Assembly: GCF_000374185.1 (NCBI RefSeq)
Contig: NZ_KB910518.1
Location: 800,546 to 864,545 of the forward strand
Reading direction: 5' to 3'
From: Paenibacillus sp. HW567
GTDB lineage: Bacteria > Bacillota > Bacilli > Paenibacillales > Paenibacillaceae
DNA length: 64,000 nucleotides
Position numbers and translations under genes: made by a program
Shown here: positions 58,001 to 64,000 of the stretch, one piece after another
How positions within the stretch are numbered: the stretch's first letter is position 1
Layout of the letters: every line of letters begins with the position of its first letter
Notes under the pieces: generated by a model
What the model was told of the DNA's origin: nothing
Databases searched by the model: none
The model's input: the letters and a program-made list of their open reading frames with translations, nothing else

Positions 58001-58195
58001 GGCATGGCGCCGGCGGCCTTCAAGGGGCGGGCGATTCCTCCGTCAGGGGTTGCGGACTCGGTGGTGTTCCTGGCCTCTCCAGGTGCGGACTATATTACCG
58101 GCGAGGCTGTGCAAGTCTACGGCAAACAAGATATGCACTGGTTCGGGGCACAGCAGATGCAGATGCTTCAGGCCGTGCAGCGCAGACAGCCGTAA
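52061..58195 (+). CDS. Non-ribosomal peptide synthetase, carrier-carrier-C-carrier-A-C-SDR
   Basis: The 2044-residue enzyme starts with two carrier domains; phosphopantetheine serines are in GMDSIKM (about 48) and GLDSIKM (about 172). A condensation domain (about 245-690) has core SHMISDG at about 384, with Ser replacing the first His of HHxxxDG. A third carrier follows (GMDSLQR, Ser about 752). The adenylation domain (about 800-1315) has TSGSTGKPKG (about 973), NLYGPTEA and NPNGKLDRKAL. A second C domain (about 1345-1770; HHLISDV) and a FabG-like SDR (about 1790-2030; ITGGSRGIG, YAASK) end the protein. Residues at the ten specificity positions read D-I-W-H-I-S-L-I-D-K, close to the serine code. 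There is no carrier after A and no thioesterase. GTG 52061 follows gagggggag. Confidence 0.93.
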   Translation: MSKMFVRSSSVASGTSQAVYRLVSNVTGHRIEDLNSDMYLEDDLGMDSIKMITLMNELIGLVPAEQMDDFTAAYPLTVLMGLQTVGELVQIVEEWEHARREGAEVQTVVGTALQAQEEIWPEPAAVKEEHSSAPDLREQLSKEVCRLISSITGHKSEDLHTDMDLERDLGLDSIKMITLMSEMVALLPADSSGGHSESHLVTSFMSMHTVGDIVEALAVRSGGNSGALTVTGDENTIVAEIPENEPEFLEILHSQYLFLITYLSVANLTITSGVRLRGKLDTGRLRKSWGELILRHPVLRAVFITEPGNASLKGYRLQLLKAAAPPEIPVLDIRHLDEPARRRWISDRFEASLNEKLDITRWPLHSLSVIQTADLEYELILDISHMISDGLGNQQILRELIEIYGAEPHSKAAKLRPALPAGEYNRIVSEINAWNAPEEMEALDRYLQQQGRAAYFFNPGGASVRADAAGAAGAVIRSFKYWISEEITARLIASTKTWRTSLFILLVSAYLKTIRQQGEERDQIILNLPTSGRLYPHTDASEVLSAFAQNLALSFTCGDANEEWESLIDRTHKEFTNQFSSGIDRAQTYRAAQYAKDTIHLQNGVMPEAVASMIRSTLKSNLYLSFVGNTSIHAQYGDYEVYDYEAYTGTNPGTIDCLAELFQGRLMITANYDSSFFEDDYLGEHMDRFMDNLIQLANMGPSGKPVLAATDTEEPHSAEIRERLYGIVRDICGTALDGEALFKDMEAELGMDSLQRIRMVTRLGKVFGHADKASLLECRTLNEMITHITHVKNVIEPAGRDSGLDIPYLHISRQCKATPDAVAILDGITEVTYRELDEQSNRLAHYLISQGVRSQSLVGLLTFPGRHMLTGILGILKAGAAYVPLDPMYPADRIEYIAEHAQLSILLTEQSLQQQADPIAQKSSSIRKVVYLDEGYEAHGYFEQAGTEDWQKCPAGDLRVDSAPHDLMVVLYTSGSTGKPKGVMLNHRGYMNRLEWHQMTFCLQPGERVAQKTSCCFDISVWELLWPLMYGGTVCPVRQEIVKNPWSLARWMTDTGINVMHFVPSLFGEFVDSLEDESYTFPALRWLIFSGEGLPLRPVQKWMDRYGYNTKLANLYGPTEASIDVTFHILSERPGSAGELSIPIGKPIPGVYLKNLDEHMHEVPEGELGELWIGGIQLAKGYLYNPEKTREAFHPNPFPEIPGEFIYRTGDLTVKRADGSYEYHGRTDNQVKLRGFRVELGEIEAVLGSHEHVAEAAVIVTQPAPGQQLLLACLAGKQVPDQEMKDFAVRKLPYYMIPHRLEWLPRLPKNPNGKLDRKALSVMFSGTGHTPQASELQAPPAEREPLSAGELLPLAPAQSWLMNYFDDPYCWAGYTRFLYKQPLDFQQFKQAAMMLNRRHDALRSILERKDNGFEQRLLQGELGDNADFYDGSHMEAAERNEEIGAILAEAVQGFRVDQWPLWRIIVIQVSEAVYEIAAVGHHLISDVITNQLLLQEIWQIYASLSPGARDISLPAAKPFADFVRAAQDKKRIHGKEYADYWSAHFPPESVCRLPADFIKGPNDEQSAATQRFTFDREMTSLLLTRAKKHFNSNVYPILLAPLYKVLSVFFGQPEVVVSHRVHGRELGSGQNFMQTPGNFAVNFPMGINVEKGSLWNNLIASIRKGLENVPLGGVSYDLVSENLPRYMYPDVKLTPIRANYLGNRDAPRLSGLEFSREGMDRRFSLPGQKRISVIEFFFSIEDGKLTVEIEYSANLYAEATIQSLAEQYREQALELLASIQDTPVLPPAPRKGLLANKVAVITGGSRGIGRSIALSMAGEGADIVLVSRSGQQLRETADEIRRLGVKAMSISADVSDATSVNKAVEQIIGSFGRIDILVNSAGITGMAAMADMSPENWESIIQVNLLGTYHFCYAVIPYLISQKQGKIINIGSDSSFIGYPMMSAYAASKHGVLGLTRALSEELKNSNIQVNAVCPALVDTGMAPAAFKGRAIPPSGVADSVVFLASPGADYITGEAVQVYGKQDMHWFGAQQMQMLQAVQRRQP

Positions 58196-59394
58196 TGGGC
58201 GGCGTGATGGAACAAGAGACGCACCGGGCAGGGAAGCCGGGCGAGCTTTTTGGAGGCGGGAAAGCCGTTGTTTACGGTATCGCCCTATTGGTAGGCACCT
58301 CCGTCGGTATCATTAATCCGCTCTCTACTACTCACATGACAGCGAATCACGGGGAAGAAATATGGATAGGGGTAATCTCCTCCTCCTACTTTTTCTTCAT
58401 GGCGCTTGGCTCCATGGTTGCAGACAGAACGATGAGAGGTACCGATATGAAGAGAGTCATTACGGCAGGCCTGCTGCTTACGGCGGTCTGCTCGGCGCTC
58501 TTTCCGCTGTTCACCGCGAATGCTGTCTGGCTGCTGTTGATGTCACTTATGGGTGTAGGCATCAGTTGCAACATGATGGGACTTCAGACGGCGCTCCACA
58601 GTCTCACGGATGAGAAGAGTCTGGGGATGGTCAGCGGCATGTACAGTCTGTGTTTTGCGCTAGGGCTGATTGCCAGCTCTGCACTTGCGCCTATGGTCTA
58701 TGACCAGGTGGCCTGGCTGCCGTTTGCGTTCAGCAGCTTCTGTCTGGTGCTCGCTTCAGCGGTTATCTATTTTAAGCTGCCGGGTACACTGATCATTCCC
58801 GGGCGTGCAGGGAAAAAGGTGCTGCCCAAAATCAGCCAGCCGCTGTTCGGTGCCTTTGTCTACGGGTTCGGCGAAACGATTGTGGTGTCCTTATATCCTC
58901 TGTATCTGATCCGTGAGCATGTTGCCGTTGCCCAGACGGGGTACGGATTAAGCATCTTTGCCGTCGGCAGCATCCTTGGCCTGCTGCCGGTCACCTATCT
59001 GGCTGACCGGATCGGATGTAAGAGGTGCCTGATTTTATGTGTAGCGATCTCGATCTTTACCCTTCTGGGCATTGTGACTTCCGGCAGCATGACTTCACGG
59101 CTGCTGTTCTCCTTTGCTTCCGGGTTCATCATCGGCCCCCTGTACCCTTTGGCAATGGCGCTTACGGCCCAGAAGCTGACGCCAGGGGAGAGGTCCTCCG
59201 GGAACGCTTGGTTTACCACATTTTATGGCTATGGATCAGCGGCGGGTCCGTTCTTATCCTCAGTAGCCATGAATGCATGGGGCAATCAGCATTTATTCTC
59301 TGTATGTGTGCTTCTGTTCTGCCTGTTCCTTGCCCATGCGGCAATGACAAGAAAAGGATCGAAAGTAAGGGTGACAAAGGAGGAAATATTGTGA
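58195..59394 (+). CDS. Major facilitator superfamily transporter
   Basis: The 399-residue protein has 12 predicted membrane segments and the MFS loop motif GSMVADRTMRGTDMKR (about residues 73-88), with its counterpart TYLADRIGCKRC in the second half (about 268-279). Its place inside the NRPS/PKS operon suggests export of the product or self-protection; the substrate cannot be read from sequence. The start ATG 58195 overlaps the NRPS stop (TAATG), which implies coupled translation; ATG 58207 is an alternative. A much longer in-frame extension into the NRPS gene is rejected. It overlaps the following PKS gene by 4 bp (GTGA). Confidence 0.88.
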   Translation: MGGVMEQETHRAGKPGELFGGGKAVVYGIALLVGTSVGIINPLSTTHMTANHGEEIWIGVISSSYFFFMALGSMVADRTMRGTDMKRVITAGLLLTAVCSALFPLFTANAVWLLLMSLMGVGISCNMMGLQTALHSLTDEKSLGMVSGMYSLCFALGLIASSALAPMVYDQVAWLPFAFSSFCLVLASAVIYFKLPGTLIIPGRAGKKVLPKISQPLFGAFVYGFGETIVVSLYPLYLIREHVAVAQTGYGLSIFAVGSILGLLPVTYLADRIGCKRCLILCVAISIFTLLGIVTSGSMTSRLLFSFASGFIIGPLYPLAMALTAQKLTPGERSSGNAWFTTFYGYGSAAGPFLSSVAMNAWGNQHLFSVCVLLFCLFLAHAAMTRKGSKVRVTKEEIL

Positions 59395-62300
59395 GCAGTT
59401 CCAAACGGAAGAAATCAGAAACCAGCCTTTCCATCCTGAAGGGTGAAAGCATCACCGGCAGATTTACGGAAATGGAGAATCTGGCCAAAGTGCTGGTTCA
59501 CGTGTCCGGCAATAAGGACCGGGGCATTACCTTCCTGCAGAATGACAATTCAGAGTTCTTTCTCTCCTACCTGGCCCTCCTTGAAGGCGCAACCCGCCGT
59601 CTGGGCGGCCTGCAGGAGCAAGGGTTTACACCAGGCCAGTATGCACTTATTTTGCTGGAGGACAGCCGGGAATTCGTTCTTACGTTCTGGGCATGCATCC
59701 TGGGCGGAATCATCCCCGTACCGGCCTCCTATCCTGCTTCTTCAAAGGTCATCAATACCTCTCTCAGCAAGCTGCAGGCGATATGGGAGGTTCTGGAACG
59801 GCCGCTGATCATCTCGGACCACAGCCTCGCAGAGGCAAGGGATGAGATGGAGACCACGCTAGGGATCAGCGGCCTGCGGATTCTGGAAGCCGCAAGGCTG
59901 GATACAGCCGGACGGTCCGGGACCCTTATGCTGGCCGGGGCGCAGACTCCGGCGCTGATTCAATTCAGCTCCGGGAGCACAAGCGTGCCGAAAGGAACCA
60001 TTCTAACCCATGATAACCTGCTAACCAACATTGAAGCGATTATCACCAGCTCAGGGATGTCGGATGATGACCGTGCCCTTGGCTGGATGCCGTATCACCA
60101 TGATATGGGACTGATCGGCTTCCATTTGTCCACACTGGCCTGCGGAATCAACCAGTTCAATATGACACCGGTGAAATTTGTAAAACGGCCGACCCTGTGG
60201 CTGGATATGATCGACAAGCACCGGATTACCTTCACCGGCTGCCCGAATTTCGGGCTTCGGCTTGTCAGCAGCAGAGTGAAGGAAGAGCAGTTGAAATCCT
60301 GGGATCTAAGCTCGATCCGGCTGCTCTATAACGGAGCCGAGCCTATATCGGTCAAGACAATGCGGGAGTTTATGGACAAATTCGCGCATAGCGGGCTAAA
60401 CCGCAGTGCAATGTATCCCGTATACGGAATGGCGGAGGCCTGCCTGGCGGTCAGCTTCCCCCGGCCCGGCGAAGAGCCGCTGGTCCATTCCGTCAACCGC
60501 GAGCGGCTCGTCGGCGAATTGCGGATTGAGGCCATCGGCGAGAACGACAGGCGTGCTTCATTAATTGCCGATGAGGGCTATCCTGTGAGAGGCATGGAGA
60601 TCCGGGTCGTGGATGATGCTTCCGGTGCTGTTGTTCCCCAAGGAACGGTGGGAGAAATTCAGATTCGCGGCCGCAATGTGACTTCGGGTTATATTAATAA
60701 CCCGGAGGCGACTGCGCGGTCATATCAGGACGGATGGCTGAAGACCGGCGACACCGGCGTTGTTCTGAACGGGCGGCTATCGGTAATCGGAAGAATTAAA
60801 GACATTATCTTTGTCAACGGCCAGAATTTCTTCGCGCATGATATTGAAGCGGTAATGGAGGAGCTGGAGGGGGTCGAGCCGGGCAAGATTGCCGTGTGCG
60901 GCTGGCATGATGAACAGGAAGGAGAAGAGAAGGTCGGGATTTTCTCAACGGTACGGCTGCAAGAGCAGGAGATGAAGCCGTTCTACGCCAAAATACTCCG
61001 TCATGTGAACGAGGTCATCGGCATCGCTGTAGACTATGTGTCTTTAATCCGCTCTATCCCCAAGACGACAAGCGGCAAGGTGCAGCGGTTCGTTCTTGTA
61101 GAGGCCTTCCGGAAGGGAGAGTTCCGGGATAAGTCGTATCCCGCCGCGTATTTCGCAGAGGAAACTAAGGAGTCTGACTCTCTACAGGCACCGCCGCTGC
61201 AAACATCTTTCCCTGTGGCGGCTCCGGGAGCCTATCTGGACAAAATTCGCGGCGTCTGGGCTGAAGTGCTGGGCCGTCCGCCTGAAGCCATTCCGTATAA
61301 CCAATCATTCATGTCTATGGGCGGCACCTCGCTCAAGGCGATACAGATTCTGGGCGCTTTGGAGGACCAATTGGGAATTGAGCTGACCCATGATCTGCTG
61401 ATTAAATGCCGCACCATTGAGGAGATGGACACTTACCTCGCCCGCAGGGTAAATACGGGCGGCAATCCGCTCTCTGCCGGGGAGCGGCAATCCGCTGCCA
61501 TCCAGGGAACCGGCAGCGGCGATGCAGATATTGCTGTGATTGCGATGGCCTGCCGGTTCCCGGGGGCTTCAACTCCGGAGGAATTCTGGAGCAACCTGCT
61601 GCGGGGGAAGGATTCCATCGGTGAAGTGCCGCGGGACCGCTGGAATATTGACGATTATTACAGCCCCACTCCGGAATTCGGCAAAATCTACTGCCGCAAT
61701 GGAGGGTTCCTTGATAACCCGTATGGTTTTGACGCCGCTCTGTTCGGCATCTCCGGGGATGAGGCGGCGGTGATGGACCCGCAGCAGCGGATCGTGATGG
61801 AGCTGGTATACGAACTGATCGAACGGGCCGGATATTCGAGGCAGCAGATGAATGGCAGGGATGTCGGGCTGTTTGTCGGAGCGGGCGGTAACTCCTATTT
61901 CGAATATCACCTGAATACCCTGAACCGGATGAACCTGCAGAGCTTTGACAGCTTCTCTACGCTGACCGGCGTGCAGCAGGAGCGTATTCTGGAAGAATGG
62001 AAGCGGAAGCTGGGGGTTACGGGAACCCATCCAAACCTTCTGGTGGATAATATCATCAATATGATTCCGGCACGGACCTCCCAGGAATTCAACTTCAAGG
62101 GACCCAGCATGGCGGTGGATACCGCCTGCTCCTCTTCCCTGGTCACGCTGCATCTGGCCGCAGCCTCCATCCGCAGGGGGGAATGCGAATCCGCCATTGC
62201 GGGCGGCATTCATCTAATGCTGACGCCGACCTCCTATCAATACTTCAGCAGTGCCGAAGCCTTGTCTCCTACGGGCCGCAGCCGCGTGTTCGCGGCTGAT

Positions 62301-64000
62301 GCGGATGGCTTCGTTCCGGGCGAAGGCGCCGGACTGGTGATGCTGAAACCGCTGGAGCAGGCGCTGCGAGACGGCAATCCGGTGCTGGCGGTGCTGAGGG
62401 CCAGCGGAATCAATAATGACGGGCATTCCATCGGCGTAATGGCTCCGAATCCGGACGGGCAAAGGGAACTGATAGAATCCCTGTACATCCGGCACAATCT
62501 CAGTCCGGCGGATGTGCAGTATGTGGAGGCTCACGGAACAGGTACCAAAATCGGCGATCCGAGCGAAGTCAGAGCACTGGACAGTGCCTTCAAGCGCTGG
62601 GGGCTGCTGCGGCAATCCGTTGCCATTGGATCGGTGAAATCCAATATTGGCCATCTATTGGGAGCGGCGGGCATTGCAGGCTTCATCAAAGTGGTGATGG
62701 CGCTGCAGAACAAGATCATGCCGCCGCAGATAAATGTCTCCGCTCCGAACCCGATGCTGAAATTTGAGAAGACGCCGTTCTATCTGCTTGGCGCAGCCCG
62801 GGAGTGGTCGGTGGCAGAAGGAAAAGCCAGAAGAGCGGCGATCAATTCCTTTGGCTTCGGCGGCACAAACAGCCACATGGTGGTTGAAGAAGCGCCCGCA
62901 CGGGCCTCGACAAGTGAGACGGAGCGGCCGGTGCGCGCCAAGCATGTTATCGGGCTGTCCGCGCAGACTGAGCCGGCGCTGCAACAGAAGATGCTGGAGC
63001 TTGCGGCTTTTCTGGAGCAGCATGGGGACTATCCGCTGGCAGATGTCTGCTACACCGAGAATGCTGCACGAACCGCATTGCCGCACCGCTTCCATGCCGT
63101 GACGGATTCGGTTCAGGATCTCATTACAAAGCTGCAAACCGGAGTGCCGGATTCTGCCCCGGTCTCCCATTCACCCGCAATAGCCCTGATGTTCACCGGA
63201 CAAGGCTCGCAATATGCGGGCATGGGCAGAGCGCTGTATGAAGGACTTCCTGCCTTCCGGAGAAATGTAGACGCCTGCTCCGCAGCGTTTGAGCCTTATC
63301 TGGACCTGAAGCTGACGGACCTGATCTATGGCGGGCATGCCGATGACGGACAGCTTGCCCAGACGCAGCTTACCCAACCGGCCGTCTTTACACTGGACTA
63401 TGCGTTCGGACGTCTGCTGCTGGATGCGGGCATCCAGCCCGCTTATATGCTGGGCCACAGCATCGGAGAATGGACCGCCGCATGCCTTGCGGGCATCGTC
63501 AGTCTTGCCGATGCGGCGAGACTGGTCGCCGCAAGAGGCAGGCTCATGGGCGGGCTTCCGGCTGCCGGAGCCATGGCTGCCATATTCACTTCAGGCAGCG
63601 CGCTCGAAGAGCTGCTGCAGCCTTTTGCCGGTTCCTTATGGGTTGCCGGGTATAACGTTACACATCAGGTGGTCTCCGGCAGCAGCGGGGCGGTTGAGGA
63701 ATTCCTCTCCGTACTCCAGACAAAGGGAATCGGGGCCAAACGGCTGAAGGTGTCCCAGGCCTTCCACACTCCGCTGATGACCCCGATGCTGGAGGCGTTC
63801 AGGAAGGAGCTGGAGGCCACTGTGTTCCATGCGCCGCTGATTCCGGTGATCTCCAATGTCACCGCCGGAGTGATCGAAGGTCCGCCTGCGCCGGAATACT
63901 GGCTGCGGCATATCCTGGAGGCTGTCCGCTTTGAACAGAGCCTTGCTTATGCGCTGGATCAGGAGGTCTCGGTTCTGATTGAATGCGGACCGGACGCTAT
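59391..64000 (+). CDS. Hybrid polyketide synthase, FAAL-carrier-KS-AT, 3' truncated by window end
   Basis: At least 1536 residues are encoded, and the frame is still open at the window end. GTG 59391 lies 7 nt after a perfect aaaggagg and overlaps the MFS stop. Domains: a fatty-acyl-AMP ligase (about 20-590) with FSSGSTSVPKG (about 190) and the FAAL-type motif YHHDMGLIGF (about 235), and TTSGKVQR near its end. A carrier domain has its Ser in GGTSLKAI (about 645). A ketosynthase (about 705-1130) has DTACSSS (Cys about 913), HGTGT (about 1048) and NIGHLLGAAG (about 1085). An acyltransferase starts near 1265 with GQGSQYAGMG and GHSIGEW (Ser about 1355); QAFHTP favours malonyl-CoA. This is the loading logic of lipopeptide synthases such as iturin/mycosubtilin MycA, though with an integral AT. 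Confidence 0.93.
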   Translation, partial: MSSSKRKKSETSLSILKGESITGRFTEMENLAKVLVHVSGNKDRGITFLQNDNSEFFLSYLALLEGATRRLGGLQEQGFTPGQYALILLEDSREFVLTFWACILGGIIPVPASYPASSKVINTSLSKLQAIWEVLERPLIISDHSLAEARDEMETTLGISGLRILEAARLDTAGRSGTLMLAGAQTPALIQFSSGSTSVPKGTILTHDNLLTNIEAIITSSGMSDDDRALGWMPYHHDMGLIGFHLSTLACGINQFNMTPVKFVKRPTLWLDMIDKHRITFTGCPNFGLRLVSSRVKEEQLKSWDLSSIRLLYNGAEPISVKTMREFMDKFAHSGLNRSAMYPVYGMAEACLAVSFPRPGEEPLVHSVNRERLVGELRIEAIGENDRRASLIADEGYPVRGMEIRVVDDASGAVVPQGTVGEIQIRGRNVTSGYINNPEATARSYQDGWLKTGDTGVVLNGRLSVIGRIKDIIFVNGQNFFAHDIEAVMEELEGVEPGKIAVCGWHDEQEGEEKVGIFSTVRLQEQEMKPFYAKILRHVNEVIGIAVDYVSLIRSIPKTTSGKVQRFVLVEAFRKGEFRDKSYPAAYFAEETKESDSLQAPPLQTSFPVAAPGAYLDKIRGVWAEVLGRPPEAIPYNQSFMSMGGTSLKAIQILGALEDQLGIELTHDLLIKCRTIEEMDTYLARRVNTGGNPLSAGERQSAAIQGTGSGDADIAVIAMACRFPGASTPEEFWSNLLRGKDSIGEVPRDRWNIDDYYSPTPEFGKIYCRNGGFLDNPYGFDAALFGISGDEAAVMDPQQRIVMELVYELIERAGYSRQQMNGRDVGLFVGAGGNSYFEYHLNTLNRMNLQSFDSFSTLTGVQQERILEEWKRKLGVTGTHPNLLVDNIINMIPARTSQEFNFKGPSMAVDTACSSSLVTLHLAAASIRRGECESAIAGGIHLMLTPTSYQYFSSAEALSPTGRSRVFAADADGFVPGEGAGLVMLKPLEQALRDGNPVLAVLRASGINNDGHSIGVMAPNPDGQRELIESLYIRHNLSPADVQYVEAHGTGTKIGDPSEVRALDSAFKRWGLLRQSVAIGSVKSNIGHLLGAAGIAGFIKVVMALQNKIMPPQINVSAPNPMLKFEKTPFYLLGAAREWSVAEGKARRAAINSFGFGGTNSHMVVEEAPARASTSETERPVRAKHVIGLSAQTEPALQQKMLELAAFLEQHGDYPLADVCYTENAARTALPHRFHAVTDSVQDLITKLQTGVPDSAPVSHSPAIALMFTGQGSQYAGMGRALYEGLPAFRRNVDACSAAFEPYLDLKLTDLIYGGHADDGQLAQTQLTQPAVFTLDYAFGRLLLDAGIQPAYMLGHSIGEWTAACLAGIVSLADAARLVAARGRLMGGLPAAGAMAAIFTSGSALEELLQPFAGSLWVAGYNVTHQVVSGSSGAVEEFLSVLQTKGIGAKRLKVSQAFHTPLMTPMLEAFRKELEATVFHAPLIPVISNVTAGVIEGPPAPEYWLRHILEAVRFEQSLAYALDQEVSVLIECGPDA

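Noticed and set aside
57748..58194. 149-codon N-terminal extension of the MFS transporter into the NRPS gene
   Set aside because: It overlaps the conserved SDR domain of the NRPS in another frame; the TAATG junction gives a natural start at 58195.

Overview
The window looks like a chromosomal segment of an endospore-forming Firmicute, most probably Paenibacillus or a close relative. The reasons are moderate GC content, strong AGGAGG ribosome binding sites with many TTG and GTG starts, sporulation genes (bofC, a SpoIID-family gene, spoVB), a T-box in front of hisS-aspS, and secreted GH9/GH48 cellulases with family 3 cellulose-binding modules. The species assignment is an inference from gene content only.

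Layout. 1-4.8 kb: 3' part of a giant fibronectin-III repeat protein built from a 483-bp tandem unit. 4.9-6.1 kb: fabV (minus strand). 6.3-36.5 kb: a conserved Bacillales housekeeping neighbourhood: bofC, ruvC-ruvA-ruvB, SpoIID-family gene, queA, tgt, yajC, PAP2 gene, TIGR04086 gene, DUF421 gene, spoVB, comN, secD-secF, CDF transporter, recJ, apt, (uraA), relA, dtd, a small hypothetical gene, T-box, hisS-aspS, tcdA and two small followers. 36.6-42.5 kb: purine-type NCS2 permease, HelD, a CD3324-family regulator and rarA. 42.8-48.5 kb: a two-gene cellulase operon (GH9, GH48). 48.8-49.4 kb: an AT-rich DUF2441 gene. 49.5-51.4 kb: divergent mnmA and cymR. 51.4-51.7 kb: a decayed tyrosine recombinase. 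52.1-64 kb: the start of an NRPS/PKS cluster that runs off the window.

How the genes work together. RuvABC, RecJ, RarA and HelD act on recombination, stalled forks and stalled RNA polymerase. QueA and Tgt make queuosine tRNA, while MnmA, TcdA and Dtd modify tRNA or proofread it. HisS and AspS are controlled together by a T-box whose specifier reads as GAC (Asp). SecD, SecF and YajC belong to the Sec export machinery. Apt and RelA connect purine salvage with the stringent response. The GH9 and GH48 enzymes form a classical non-cellulosomal endo/exo synergy pair. The terminal cluster begins with an unusual NRPS (carrier-carrier-C-carrier-A-C-SDR, A domain predicted to take serine), then an MFS exporter, then a fatty-acyl-AMP-ligase/carrier/KS/AT polyketide synthase. 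This suggests a lipid-initiated serine-containing product.

The most unusual non-coding structure is a recurring leader element, ending in acaaaacttttaggagg, placed directly in front of several unrelated genes and expanded into a 65-bp tandem array before tcdA. There is also a pair of dispersed palindromes, each behind a terminator, and a possible small RNA with a strong terminator at 31.1-31.3 kb.
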